Below, piece by piece: positions 47,149-59,254 of a DNA stretch of 64,000 bases (the first letter of the stretch is position 1; every line of letters starts with the position of its first letter). The position numbers and the translations under genes are program-made. The notes under the pieces are model-generated. The model was not told the origin of the DNA, did no database searches, and saw nothing but the letters and a program-made list of their open reading frames with translations. The stretch comes from Cynocephalus volans (taxonomy: Eukaryota; Chordata; Mammalia; Dermoptera; Cynocephalidae). The DNA lies in contig NC_084474.1 of the NCBI RefSeq assembly GCF_027409185.1, positions 3,961,382 through 4,025,381 of the forward strand, given 5' to 3'.

Positions 47149-48030
47149 GTCTGCACCTGGCGCTGGCCGGGCCCCACGCGCAGGTCCCGACGTGTGAGCC
47201 AGCCGGAGTTGCCACTGCTGCTGCCCCGCTGCTGCCTCCTTTCCAAACTCAGGATCCCAGGACTCCATCTTCCTTAGAGCCGCACCGGGTCCCCTGCACT
47301 CTGGGGCAGCACCGTCTGCCCTTAGCCATCTGAAACAAATGCCACTGGGCGTTGCTGCCAGCACGAAATGCCTTCTTGTTTCTTTTACAGTAAGTCTGTT
47401 GGAGGAATGCCATTGAAGTCAGCTGTCCACCTGTGCACGTGTGCAGGGCCACACTCCCACATGAGGGACATTGAGGTGGTAGTCTGTCATGATGCCCACA
47501 TGCCAGGGGCCTCGCGGGGGATCTTGAGGAGAGGCACTGCTGAGGCAGTGTAGCCTGCTCCAGGCAAAACCTCAACCCAGCCCTGGAGCTCTGCAGACTC
47601 AGTAAAAAGAAAACTGTCGTCTGTTGGGACTTTGAGCAAAATGAAGTACTAAATTCCTATGCTACTGCTTATGAGAAGTCACTAGAGGGAGTGGGAAGAG
47701 GCCAGGTGACCACTGACTTGTCTGTGGTGAGAACCAAGAGTCACTTTGTGTTTACTCCAGGGCTGACCCTGAATTCCCCATGTGACTTGCTATCTGTTTA
47801 GTGTGTGCCTCAGTTTCCCCACCTGCAGCATGGATCAGGAGGGGAAGGTGGTGATACCCACCTCACAGGGTTCTTGTGGGGATGAAAGTGCTGCAGCGAG
47901 TGAAGGGTGGGGACGTCCAGTGTTGTGAGTCCGGGTCATGGAATGCAGCAGGGCTGGGCCTGAGCACAGAGCTGCCGCACAGGGCTTTGGGTTTGTTTTT
48001 GTGAGCAAATAAAATTGGTTGGCAAACAAA
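47149..48030 (+). other. GPAT4: GPAT4 3' UTR, ending near the first good poly(A) signal
   Basis: Non-coding continuation of the last exon. AATAAA at 48008-48013 is the first full signal after the stop and gives a 3' UTR of about 0.88 kb. A MIR-like stretch lies inside at about 47690-47900. A second AATAAA at 48851-48856 could serve a longer form. The end is inferred from the signal only. Confidence 0.6.
48008..48013 (+). terminator. GPAT4: Polyadenylation signal AATAAA of GPAT4
   Basis: Canonical hexamer 860 bp after the stop codon, followed within 30-60 bp by a T- and C-rich stretch. Likely the main cleavage signal. Confidence 0.55.
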
Positions 48031-48978
48031 CTGGGGACTTTTCCCTTCACTCCCTCTCCCCTGGATGTAGCCCTGAGTAACTTGCTTCTTGTCCGAGTTA
48101 CAGTTTCTCTAACCTGAACGTAACCCTGGGAGTGTAGATATCCACTCGACTTCTGGGAGGAGGAATAGTGTTGTTTGTAGGAAGGCAAACTACTTGTGTC
48201 AGATGTTGGCGAATCTCTCTGGCCAGTGGAGGATTTCCAGTGTGGAGGGTGGTTAGAGGCATGTGAGGGGACACAGTTGCGTTGAGGTGGGGAGGGAAGG
48301 TGGCTGGTGGCCGGCCTCAGGACATGGAAAGCCAGGGGAAAGTACAAGGGTGAGGTGAGAGCAGAGAACAGGTGGGGAACCTGGGGCACCAGGGGGAGGC
48401 ATGGCATCCCGCCCCCTGGGCCTGCCTCACAGTCGTGGGAAAGCAGAGCCAAAGCCAGACGCCCTTTTGGCTCCTGCTTCCACGGTTCACCAACTCCATA
48501 TCCCTCTGAAGAAAGAGCTGCCTCAGCCACCCGTTTACCATCTGTCCGTCCCCCTACTCTCCGTTCCGTGCTCCTTCATGGCACAGTCACGGTCCCTTCT
48601 GGATTTTGCACCAGCTGTGGTAAGCGTTCCATCTCCAAGGTCCACCTCTGACCTGGGGTTTGGGGAAGTTAAGGATGAAGCCAGGCTCCTGAGGCTGTGA
48701 GGTTGATGCCACCCCGTAGTGCCCGGGACCCTGGGCTGTATGGCCCCATAGTCTCACACTCCCCTGACTTGCTGTCACCTCCCGAGACAGCCTTTCATTG
48801 CCTCTGCCCTGCCCGGTCGCTAACCAATGGAAAAATCCTCTTTTCTCTCAAATAAAAACAGTTAGGACTGTAAGAACAGCATCTTAGGAACTGTTTTACA
48901 CAATGTTCAACAATGCTCAAGGGGATGTTTACAGTGCTTAAAAGCTAACTGGAATCATCTTTAAAAGTTGGTATTGGG
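48031..48978. other. Region just 3' of GPAT4
   Basis: Unique, GC-balanced DNA with a second AATAAA at 48851. A 231-codon minus-strand ORF at 47835-48530 crosses the MIR and has no recognisable domain. No gene called. Confidence 0.45.
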
Positions 48979-49083
48979 ACTGGGCCAGTTAGCTCAGTTG
49001 GTGAGAGCACGGTGTTTTAACACCAAGGTCAAGGGTTCGGAACCCTGCACCAGCCTGCCACCTAAAGAAAACAAAAACAAAAG
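48979..49083 (+). mobile_element. tRNA-Ile-like SINE, monomer
   Basis: Plus copy: gactgggccagttagctcag, aaggtcaagggttcggaacc, ccagcctgccacc and an A-rich tail. 'ggtattg' flanks. Confidence 0.85.
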
Positions 49084-50620
49084 GTATTGAAGGTCAAGTT
49101 CCCTTCTAGAAAGTTCTCTAAAGCTTTTACTCATAATTTATTACTTTTGTGATTTGCATAGATGTATTTTTATATTTTGTTTTTGCTTTTAGTTGTCTCA
49201 TGTTCAGTACAGCTGTCTGTTGCTGCTGACAGCAGTGTATTATTGCAAGAGCCTGGGTTAGAGGCACTCTTGGGAATATTTGTGGAGACCAGGCAGTGAC
49301 TATTCTACTTTTTTTTACTAACAGGAGAAGGGATGTGAATAGTACCTACAAAAGTGAAATCTCTAAAAATTTTATTTAGTGCTTGTGACAAGCATTCAGG
49401 CTCATCCTACTGCTCTATCCTTTTTGATTGGGGATCCTGCAGGCTCCGAGTTATCCATAAGTCAGACTATTTGGTTTGGGGTAATGGTCTCGTGGTGAAA
49501 CCTTGAGATGCTTAGAAACACTAAAGCGATGTACAGTATATAAGCTGTGCTCACTCTTGTAACCCCAGAAGGGATGAGGATGAGCCTGGAATAAAAGCGG
49601 GCGGTGTTCGCTAGTGGAGTCTGCACTGGTGGTTTTTAATCCCACTTGGTACCTGCTGCTCATTTCCTGCTTTCACTTACTTCTCTGCATCTGTGTATTT
49701 CCTGATTCATAACTAGGCGCTGGGCCCTTTCCACCTCTGAAATTTCTGTGATTTTTAAAACCCGTAGTTCAAACTTTGTGTTTGAGCTTTGAAGTCTTCA
49801 AATTCCTAAATAAAAGTCAGTTTTGAATTCATTTGCTTCCTCTGAAACATTAGAGCTAGTGAAACTAAACTCCACTACAGGGTGTCCCCATGAGTAAAGG
49901 AGAGTCCCCAAGCGTTTGAGGTGGTTGCGGGACCAGGCCCACACTTCTCTTGGGCTGGAGAAGTCTTGATTGTGGATTTTGGACAGACTTTTTTCACTCA
50001 AACATGAGACTTTTCCAGCTAGTTCGAGAAGGAACTTTGTAATAAGGCTGGTAAAATTCCCCTGACAGAGGAAGCTGAACAGCAGGCTGTAAACCAGACC
50101 AGAGCCTAGCAAGCTAAGCTTAGCAGAGTGGTTTGAGGTGACACCCTCGTGACAGTCAAGCCACTTTTGGAACTGGGTTCTTCACTGTGCCAGACCCCAC
50201 TCCCTGCTACCGTCCATCAGCAATGAAAAGGGTTTGGTGTGGGGGGCCGGGAGGGGTTGCCACATAGCCGGGGTGCCCACACCAGACCAGTAACAGGCTT
50301 CTGGGCCCCAGCCTGTTTCAGGCCTTCATGGCAGAGCCAGCAGTGGGCTTTGGCCCTGTTCTGTTGAAATCTGGGTCTAGGAATACTGCTGCATCCTTCC
50401 TGGAACTGACCAAAAACACAGCTGTCTGTGGCATAGAGCTTCTACTGTCCCCTGAGGCAAGCGGGGTTCTACTGTGTCGTAGGTCCCATCCACCTCCCGG
50501 TGGTCCTGGTGTGGGTAGCCGCATGCACGCTGACTCCTAGACAGGCGCAAGACCACCATCCTGCCATCCATCTTCCAGCACACTCACCATCTCTCCCCCC
50601 AGTCAATATGTCTCTCTCCG
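49084..50620. other. Downstream intergenic DNA, unique
   Basis: No gene, RNA or clear repeat recognised. Confidence 0.4.
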
Positions 50621-50624
50621 ATGG

Positions 50625-50960
50625 GAAAGTTAATAAATTTTGCTCTAGATTAAAAGTATTGATCATTTCATTTGTAAACGATAAATAAAAAGGGGGAACT
50701 TTTCATTGCACCAGAGGTAGCGTCTGGTGTATTTGGCTGGTGAGATTGCGCCAGCGGCTGGCGGGGGGGCTTCTCATATGCATTCTGCCTGGCCGGCGGC
50801 ATTGATTTCCTATTAGTCTCCCAGCACCACCCAGTAACACATCATTTCAGTACCTTCTATTAATGGTCTTTTGATAAATAATCACTTGTAAGTCAATAAA
50901 TTTTTATTAAACAGTGTGGCTCTTTGATTTATTAAAATCCGACCGTGTTTGTCTGGGAGA
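50625..50960. promoter_or_regulatory. Candidate regulatory element 1 (homeodomain/FOX-type sites)
   Basis: Non-repetitive block mixing AT-rich site clusters (ctattaatgg, ttattaaac, tgtaaacgataaat, ctcatatgcattc) with GC-rich spacers. Looks like a conserved enhancer. Conservation is not measured here. Confidence 0.35.
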
Positions 50961-52979
50961 AAAGGGATGCTGAATTGAAGTGGAGGTTTTCATACATCTT
51001 CCTGACGCTTAGCAGTCACTGCACACTCCAGAGAAAAACAATTGCATTTTAACAGAAACAAAACAGCCGAGTCTGGAACTTGGGCCCAGGGAAACTTTAT
51101 CTCCGTCAGTCTGAGGTTTACTCTACGGGGAGCAGCTGCAGGCCCGAGAGCACCGTGTCGAGAACTTTGTGTTTGCTTCTGAGAGTGGTCAGGCCCCTGC
51201 TCAGCTGCAGCTTAGGGTGGCACTGAGATGCAGGCGGGTCATCCCTCTGCCGCTGGGAGGTGGGCCATTTGCAAGCAGACACTGGAGACTGACAAGAAGA
51301 GTAGGACTGCAGGACCTTTTCGCTTCTGTCCTGGCCAAATCACCAAAGTCAGAGGAAGTGTGGCAGGGGATGCTGTGTTATGTGGAGATTGGGCTGTATG
51401 GAGTATTTGAAAAGTAGGCCAATAGCTGAAGATTGGAGAGCTTTTGTGAAAATTTCATTGGCTTAAAACTTGCTGTAAAGGATTTAACACCTTTTTATTG
51501 AGACTAATATGGCCCCAAACAGATGGTTATACACAGAGCAGCCAGCCACTCTACAGAACCAGAATTCTCAGGCCGAAGGGAAGTTACAGGAAAGGGGAAA
51601 AGTCTGGCTAGTAAACATTTTTATTAAAACTAATAGTTGTGACGTCTTCTCCTTGGCCCTGCCCTTATTCAGCTCCTGCTGCTGACTTTTCCATCCATAT
51701 TTAGTGTGGCAGGTGGGTGACAAGGAGGGCTTTGAAAGCAGGGGATGCCGGTAGGAAGTCCAGCTGGGGCTTTGACTCTTCTTGACTGCTGCAAGCATTC
51801 CCTGTAGCTGTTTGGACGTCCTTTACTGTCATGGTCTCAGGGCTAAAATGTGCTGCCTTCGGGGACTTGAAGGTAAGTAGGAAGCTGGAGAGCAGAAGAA
51901 TAGGTGTGAGTGTCGCACAGAGCAGGTGAGTGTACAGTGGTGGTTTCCAGAGCGTGGCCCGTTCCATCTCCAGGTGCAGGTGGTCAGTCAAGGAGCCCAG
52001 CCCTTCCCCCAGGGCTGCGTGCTGTGTGCCAGCCAGGGAAGCCACAGGACAGCATGGATACAGCTTTCTGGAACACAAGCGACATTCAGTATATCTTGCA
52101 TTTTACATGCACAAAACATAAGGCCACCTTCAAGGCAAAAATGGCATTTCTGAACTGTGTCACTTGGGGGCTTGCCTCTAGCCCATATTGACTCTCCTTC
52201 CCCTCCCCTGCCCTGCCCACATTCACCCCACTCTGTTGTTGGGAGGACTTTGGTGGGGCAGTTGAAGAATTGTCTTAGGGTGTCTTGTCTCCATGTGCTT
52301 GCTTCTGGTGATTTTAAGTCACACATTAAACTATAGGAAAGCAGTGATGACTCTTCTTGGCAGCTTCCATTATAGCTGCTGATGTGGGGTGATTGGAGGG
52401 AGGTTGCCGGGGCATTGGGCTGTCTCCCAGCAGGTCCCTGCACCCTCTGTTGGTAACACCAGACAGATGACAGGAAGCTGCAGGCTCTGAGGCTGGCTCC
52501 TTTGGGAGCAAGGAGGAGCCCTGACACTTCCCAAATGGAGTAGCTGGTAGTTCCAGGGATGGCTGTAGCAGTGTTTTCTTCCCGTGACCCAGGGGCCCTG
52601 AGATGCATCCTGAGTGCATGTGAGCCCCTCCATGCTGCAAACTGGGCTGAATGGCTGAAAGTGGGATCAGGAGGCTGGCTGCCGCCTTCCTAGCTGACTG
52701 CATTGGTGGGCAAGGTGTTTTCGGGTCCCCAGAGCTCCGTCCTGCCCTGTTTCAGGGTATGGACAAACACCTGCTCCTCCCCAGCTGAGGGGGCTGGTGG
52801 GTGCTGTCAGCCTGCACGGGAGGGGTCCCGGGTCCACTGCTGCAGCACCGGCTGGGGCAGGGCCGCTTGCACTAAGATTGATCCACCTGCCACGATTTGT
52901 CATTCCCCAAGGCAGGCGCTGTTTCCTCTGCTTCAGGAGGCCCCTTCGACACCTGCTTTATTTTTCTTCCTGCGCTGAC

Positions 52980-53175
52980 GTGACGGGAGACAGGTGTTAA
53001 ACTACTTAATCACTTTAAAATTGTTTTAATTTTCTGTTTTTTATTGATCTCTCCAGCACCAATTAATCAGCTCACTGGACCAGGCAGTTAGTACATTAAA
53101 AATTGTCAGAGAGGCTGTGCATCTTGCAAAATGTCTAAAAAATATTCGGCTAGTAAATTTTGTTTTTCTTTGGCA
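52980..53175. promoter_or_regulatory. Candidate regulatory element 2 (TAAT-rich)
   Basis: AT-rich island (ctacttaatcac, ttgttttaatttt, accaattaatcagct, tacattaaaaattg) inside GC-rich unique DNA. Multiple homeodomain-type cores. Confidence 0.35.
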
Positions 53176-53739
53176 AGCAACAGTCCATGGCGCGTGGAAC
53201 TCCCACTCGGAAAGGGCCTCTGCCTCGGGCTCACGAGTCGGGAGCATTCGGGGTACAGGAGCAGCTCAGGCCAGGGGCTTCCTGCACATAAGACTGGAAG
53301 CAGGCATCCTTTCCATTACCAGTGCCACCTCCCTTCCACTTCTGTTGCTTGCACAGTCCTGGCTCTCCTTTCCCCAAGGGCGTAGGGAGTTTCTGTGAAA
53401 GGGAGCGCTTGCCACAGACCACGTGACCTGACCAAGGTGGGCAGGACTTTAACTGCAGTCTGTAACTGCCCTTGGGGCCGGCCCTGAGCCCACAAGCCAG
53501 ATGTCCTCTCCTGGGATGCTTGCGCTTTTACCTTTTCCTGACAATGCCAGAGCCACCCGTGCTGGGGCAGGTGCCTGCTAAACTTGGCAGACTATGGAAA
53601 GGCGGCTGTCATGCCTCCTCTTGCCTAGCACCCCAGCGAGGGCCTGAGGCCCTTCCACGGAATGTTCTGGGCAACCCACCCTCCCCCACCATCACCCATC
53701 CTGTGCTGCAGACCTTTGCCACTTGTCTTTTATCACCTC

Positions 53740-53795
53740 TCTTGAAAATGATTTATTAATTGCTTGGCTTTACCTTCTGAATTAAATGAAACATG
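53740..53795. promoter_or_regulatory. Candidate regulatory element 3 (short)
   Basis: Cluster gatttattaattgcttgg followed by 'tgaattaaatgaaac'. Two homeodomain-type cores within 50 bp. Confidence 0.25.
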
Positions 53796-54174
53796 GGTAG
53801 AATAACCAGGGGTTTCAATATCACCTCTGGGGAGTAGAAATTTATCTTCCAGTTTTCCCACTTTTGCCTAGTTTTCCATCACTTTCCAAGGGCAAGCCCC
53901 TTGTTTTCCTGAGGCATATTAGCTATCAGGCAGGCTGTCTGCATGGTCTGGGTTGTTCATTCCTTCCACTGGGCACCACCTCCCAAGGCATCTCCCACCC
54001 ACCTTGCCCTTCTGTTCCCCTTCCCTTTCAGCACCAGGGGTTGCAGCCCCTCCTGAGAAGGGCTGGGCACGAGCCCCACATCGTGGGGCAGCTAGAGGAG
54101 CTGAGGCCTATGGCGGGGCAGGCACTGTTGGCCCTGCGTTCTGGCCCCAGCCTTGTCTGCTGCAGCCCCGCCTG

Positions 54175-54335
54175 CACTGTATTAATTGGTATATGATCGG
54201 CCGCGGACATATAATCTGGTATTGATTTTCTCCACAGCTTTATTTGCTCACATCTGCCTTGTGTTTAATTGGTGCTTTGCTCTGGAGACGAGATCTTATC
54301 AGCCTGTTTGATTTCTTTTCCCGGGGCACACAGGC
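54175..54335. promoter_or_regulatory. Candidate regulatory element 4 (paired TTAATTGG plus GATA site)
   Basis: ttaattgg occurs twice about 85 bp apart (tgtattaattggt and tgtttaattggtg), with 'gatcttatcag' (GATA-type) nearby. TTAATT cores suit NKX6/LIM-type homeodomains. Confidence 0.4.
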
Positions 54336-54534
54336 ACGCACACACCCTAGTAGCTGGCTGGCCGGCCCGCCTCTCCTGACCCTCCCAACAGCGAGCCATG
54401 CCTGGGGCATGGGGGTGGGGAGAGGAATGACCCAGAAGGCTTTCTTTGCACTTGACCCCTGGGGTTGTGGCTTCTCCTTCCTGGTGTGCAAATGTGTGCA
54501 TGTGTACATGCGTGTGTGGCGATTATTGGGGAAA

Positions 54535-54740
54535 CACTGGCTTTGGAGTCAGACTTAGGTTCAAATCCACCTCCTCCCTGTGTGTGGCCTTGAGGCTAAC
54601 CTATGGAATTTTTCTGCACTGCAGTCTTCCTTATCCGAGAAAAAGGCAGAATAACTGCTCTGTGGGATTCTTACAGACTACCTGTCAGTCACCACACAAT
54701 ACCTAGCACTTAGTAGGTGCTCGATGGACAACAGCTCCTT
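54535..54740 (+). repeat. MIR remnant
   Basis: MIR text: ctttggagtcagacttaggt, then 'cctagcacttagtaggtgc'. Confidence 0.6.
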
Positions 54741-55077
54741 GGTCAGAAACGTCATCACATTCTGCCTGTGCAGCTGCCTCCACCGATGGGGTGACGTGGG
54801 AGAACCATAGGCAGGCAGTACCTGAGAAGGAGTCTCCTGCTGGCCGCCTCTTTTTCCTTGTGGGCTGGGCCACATGTCTTCTTAGGGGCCCACAGTGCAA
54901 TAAGAATCTCTGCCCCCAAGGCATAGGTGTCACCATGCACCCTGCCTGAGGCTGGGGACCTCTGTCCTCTCTGGTCACCTGGCATCCCGTCCCCGGCACA
55001 CTCCCAAGTCGGCTCCTGCCCTTTGGGTTTGTTTTTCTCTCCTCTCTGCTTGTGAAAAAGTAAAGACCAGAGGTAAA

Positions 55078-55200
55078 CACTAATTTCCTATTGACACAAC
55101 ATTAATTCTCTGCTTGGACAGGTGAATGTGCTTTCACTCACTTTTCAAAGATTAATGACACTCGTTTGCTTGCTAATAGAGGCCTAATGAGGGGCTTCTG
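55078..55200. promoter_or_regulatory. Candidate regulatory element 5 (TAAT plus TCF-like site)
   Basis: acattaattctc, 'ttcaaagattaatgac' (TCF/LEF-like CTTTGA overlapping TAAT), 'tgctaatag' and 'cctaatgag' within 120 bp, and an E-box-like caggtg. Confidence 0.4.
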
Positions 55201-56179
55201 GACCCAGCCTCCGGAGCTGGCTCTGGGGGAAGAGGCAGGCAAACTGCTTCACGTGGGAGGAGAAGCAGGCTCTTCCACCACTTCCAACATCACGGTTCCC
55301 GTTCAGGCACTGGTGCCTTACTGCCCCAGGAAGAAACAGTTAAAGAATATGAGCTATTTGTGTCCTGCAGCTCTCTTCCACCTGTGCAAGCTGGGTCCTT
55401 GCTCCATTGCACCCAGGGCCATGGTCAAAAGTAGGATCAGTCTTTGGCGCATTGAGCTGAAGAGCGAAAAAGGGCCTTGTAGAGGACAGGCTGGGACTTC
55501 TGAGGGGTGCACTGGTGGAGGACAACAAAGGATGCCCACGCCCTAAGGCAGGGAGACTCCTGGGCCAGTCAGTCTCATGCAAACAAAATGACATTGGTTC
55601 AGCACAGCTTAAATAGGGCAAGAAGCAGCCCTACAGCCTGACTCCCCTCAGCAGAACAGCCCAGGGCAGATGATAAAGGAACTGCAGGGCCACTGGAGTT
55701 GCTATTCTAAATCCGTGGACAGGCAGGGTCTCTTGAGGGCTTCCTTGTCCTGGTGGGGGCAGGCCAGGCCTGCTCCACCAGTGATCACAGCAGGCGGACC
55801 CTTCAAAGAACAGAACCATCAGTCAGCTCCCCATCCAAAGCAGGACCCGAACTGCAAGCCCAGCCTTGCTTTCTTCTCTACAAAGGTGTGGCAGTGACTT
55901 AGCAGATTCTGGTAAAGCAGGGTCCCTTGATGCAAGGGAGGTGTTACGTGAGACGTCCCACAGGTGTCATACCACAGGGCTGATGCGTGTGGCAGCAGGA
56001 AGCCTGGAAGGTCCCGTCCCCTCCATGTTGCACTGGGAGGAAGCCCCAGGCCCTTTGCGGCTCTGCTTCCGCCCTTGCTGCCTCCCTGACGGTTCTCACC
56101 CTCGTCGTCAGTGGAAGAGGGAAAAGCTACAGAACTCAGTCTGGGTGCTGTTAAATAAGAATTATCGGGGGCCGTCGTT
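55201..56179. other. Unique downstream DNA
   Basis: GC-rich, no recognised repeat or gene. ORFs on both strands overlap and show no conserved domain. Confidence 0.4.
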
Positions 56180-56595
56180 TTGGACTCAGTTCCTGCACTA
56201 AGCCCCAAAAGACCCAACTAAGAATCACAATGGAGTCGCCCCTGCCAAGCTCCATGTCACGTGGCTGTGGCCTGACCTTCCCAGAGTCGGAGGAGGGAGA
56301 ATTTCCAACTTCCCAAAAGGCCGGTTTAAGTCTCCAGTAGGTGTGACAGTGGACTTCCCTGTGCCTTAACGACATCAATTAGTCCTGTGTTTTCTACTGT
56401 TCTGTTGTTACAAAGGAAAGTGACTTTGAAATGACCAGTTTGCTTTTTGTTCTTTGTTTCTGCTTTCCTCAGCCTTTCCTGTCTGAAATCCACCTCCTCT
56501 GCCTACGCAATGACCTGTTGCCCGATTCGAGAATCTCAATAAAGCCCACTGAGATCTTCAACTAAATTCGTCGTAATTTTGTTCTTTGACAGTCA
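56180..56595 (+). mobile_element. Solo LTR, sense (first of two similar copies)
   Basis: LTR with poly(A) region 'gagaatctcaataaagccc' and a U5-like end 'cgtaattttgttctttgac'. Shares 'tttgaaatgaccagt' and 'cctcagcct' with the copy at 62720-63117. No internal retroviral sequence next to it. Family not named. Confidence 0.65.
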
Positions 56596-56679
56596 CTTGT
56601 AAACAACTCTAAAGGGAACAAGGACAGCAAAAACTTGTGGGTTTAGATCCAGTTGGGCTTTTAAAATCACTCTTTCCTG

Positions 56680-56757
56680 GGAGCTAAGCACTATATTACA
56701 ACACCAAGGTCAAGGGTTCGGATCCCTATACCAACTAGCCCAGCCGCCAAAAATAAA
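56680..56757 (+). mobile_element. tRNA-Ile-like SINE, 5'-truncated monomer
   Basis: gggagctaagcactatatta, then aaggtcaagggttcggatcc and a short A-rich tail. 'aaaatcactctttcc' (about 56663-56677 and 56756-56770) is a 15-bp target duplication. Confidence 0.85.
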
Positions 56758-57109
56758 ATCACTCTTTCCAAATGTGTCCACTCCCAGTGCCCTGGGGTAC
56801 GTTCCAGGGTTGCCCTTTCCCTCCCCCACACCTTCCACTGGGTTAGAACATCCAGGAGGGGCACTGGGAATCTGTGTGCCTAAGTCCTCTGTCAGGCAAG
56901 TTTGAGAAACTGCCTACATCAAAGTCACTGGCAGTTGACTTCGAAGCAGCAGAAACCAGACCAAGAAAAATAATGCTGGCTGTAAAAATGTACTAAAACA
57001 CATTTGATCAGCGTGTCTTTGATTAAAGGACTTCATCTAGTCTTCTTGTATCCACTGAGGCTTTGCAGCTCAGGTCTTTGTACACCCGAGATTGGACAGC
57101 ACTGGCTTA

Positions 57110-57228
57110 GAGCTGGGAGATAAGGTATCCTCCCCAGGTTTCACACCCACTAGAGTTTTGACTGTGGACAAGTCTCTTCCATGCTCCAAGCCTCAGTTTT
57201 CTCATCTGCAAATTGGGAATAAAACCCA
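57110..57228 (+). repeat. MIR remnant
   Basis: gctccaagcctcagttttct followed by 'catctgcaaattgggaat', the diagnostic MIR core. Directly precedes the L1. Confidence 0.65.
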
Positions 57229-57656
57229 ATGGCCAGTCTATCTGAGAATCAAATAAAACAGTATGTAACAATGCAATCCCTATCAAAATTTCAATGTCAT
57301 TTTTTGTACAAAAAAAAAATTATCCAAAAATTCATATGGAACCACAAAAAACCCCAAATAGCCAAGGCAATCACGAGCAAAAAGAACAAAGCTAGAGACC
57401 TCACACTACCTGACTTCAAACAATACTACAAAGATATAGTAATCAAAACAGCATAGTATTGGCATAAAATCAGACACATTGACCAATGGAACAGAATAGA
57501 GAGCCCAGAAATGAACCCACACAGGTATGGTCAATTGATTTTTGACAAAAGTGCCAAGAACACACAGTAAGAAAAGGAGAGTCTCTGTAATAAATGGTGC
57601 TGGAGAAACTGCACCTCCACATGCAGAAGAGTGAAATCTGATCCTTAACTCACACC

Positions 57657-57958
57657 GAAAGGAAGTGAGCCAAAACGCTGGGTACCGATCAAGCTTTATT
57701 AAAGGAAAAGAATCTGCTGGGCTGCACTCAAAATGGAGAGCAGCAACCTTCGTTAGGGTGGGAGAGCTTATATCGGCCGTAGGGCACCAAGGGCTGGCTG
57801 AAGCAGTCAAGGAGGGGCATTGCACCCATGCAGAAACAAAAGGGTTTCTATTTTGCAGAAGTCACAAGGCTTCACATAAAGGGAAGGGGTGAGGGGTTGG
57901 TGGCCATTTTGTGCTTGGCCTTGCCTAAAATGGTGCTGGTTATGTTCAAGATCTATCA
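57657..57958 (-). mobile_element. Antisense solo LTR (class I ERV-like) inside the L1
   Basis: Interrupts L1 text between 'ccttaactcacac' and 'cacaccatattcaaaaatc'. On the minus strand it carries AATAAAGCTTG and a 'ttttggctcacttcc' end typical of gammaretrovirus-like LTRs. About 300 bp, no coding part. Confidence 0.6.
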
Positions 57959-58593
57959 CACACCATATTCAAAAATCAACTAACTGGATTAAAGACTTCA
58001 ACATAAAGCCAGAAACTGTAAAACTTTTAGAAGAAAAGATAGGGGAAATTCTACATGACATTGGCCTGGGTAATGATTTTTTGGATTTGACTCAGTGACA
58101 GAAGCATAAACAGACAAATGGGACTGAATCAAACTAAAAAGCTTCTGCACAGCAAAGGGAACAATCGACAGAGCGGAGAGACAACCTACAGATTGGGAGA
58201 AGCTTTTGCAAACCATACATCTGATAAGGGTTCAAAATTCAAAATATATAAGGAACTCAAACAACTCAATAGCAAGAAAACAAATGACCCAATTAAAAAA
58301 TGGGCAAAGGACCTGAATAGACATTTCTCAAAAGAAGATATACAAATGGCCAACAGAATATGAAAAAATGCTCAACATCTCTAATCATTAGGGAAGTGCA
58401 CATTAAAACCACAGTGAGTTATCACCTCACACCTCTCAGAATGGCTGTCATCAAAAAGACAAAATAGCAAATGCCAGAGAGCATGTGGAGAAAGGGCAAC
58501 CCTCCTACACTGTTGGTGGGGCTGTGAATTAGTACAGCCATTACAGAAAATGGTATGGCGGTTCCTCAAAAAAACTACAAATAGAATTATCAT

Positions 58594-59005
58594 ATGTATG
58601 AGTCTGTTTCTGTTGCTCATAACAGAATACCTGAAACTGGGTGATTTATTTAAAAAATGAAATTTATTTCTCAGTTTCAAAGGCTGGGAAGTTCAAAGTC
58701 CAGGGAATGCATCTGGTGAAGGCCTTGTTCTTGGTGGTGGCTCTACACAAGGTGTCATGTGGCAAGAACGGGCTGAGCAAGAGAGAGCTGACCTGCTCAC
58801 TCTCCTTATAAAGCCATCGTAACCACGCCCATTACTCCAAGAATGGATCAGTCCGTTCAAAGGGCACAGTCCTCACACTCTAATCACCTCTTGAAGGCCC
58901 CGCCTCTCAATTACTATAACAGGATTTCCCACCCTCTTCACATTGTTAAGATGAAGATTAAGATTCCAATTCATGAACTTTTGGGGAACCCTTTAACCCA
59001 TAGCA
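58594..59005 (-). mobile_element. Antisense MaLR LTR (MST/THE1-like) inside the L1
   Basis: Begins tatgagtctgtttctgttgc and contains 'ccattactccaagaatgg' and 'acccatagcac'. Reverse of a MaLR LTR. The L1 resumes at 'catttgattcagcaatccc'. Confidence 0.8.
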
Positions 59006-59169
59006 CCATTTGATTCAGCAATCCCACAACTAGGTACTTACCCAAAAGACGTTAAATCAGTTTCTTGAAGAGATGTCTGCACCCCCACGTTTATTGCAGC
59101 ACTATTCAAAATAGCCAAGTTACGGCTACGTGTCCATCAACAGATAAATAGATAAAGAAAATGTGGTAT

Positions 59170-59254
59170 TTGAGTGTACTTCGAAAAGTTTGTGGAAAAA
59201 TTGAATTAAAAGATAATACGAATCCTTCCATGAACTTTTTGAAGACCCCTCATA
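59170..59254. mobile_element. Palindromic mariner-like MITE, copy C, inside the L1
   Basis: ttgagtgtacttcgaaaagt at left, aagataatacgaatccttcc in the core, gaactttttgaagacccctc at right. L1 text 'gtggta' / 'tatacaatggaatac' closes around it with TA flanks, which proves it is an insertion. Confidence 0.85.

Noticed and set aside
47835..48530. 231-codon minus-strand ORF just 3' of GPAT4
   Set aside because: It overlaps the 3' UTR and a MIR remnant and has no recognisable domain or splice structure.
48979..49060. tRNA-like sequence with box A/B
   Set aside because: A-rich tail, target duplication and mismatched acceptor stem show a SINE and not a tRNA gene; the same holds for all other copies.
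51988..52608. 206-codon minus-strand ORF
   Set aside because: No domain, low-complexity patches, overlapping open frames on the other strand; likely a chance frame in GC-rich DNA.
57229..58363. Fragments of reverse transcriptase-like protein
   Set aside because: Genuine L1 ORF2 remnants but with stops, shifts and an LTR insert; kept as a dead mobile element and not called as a gene.
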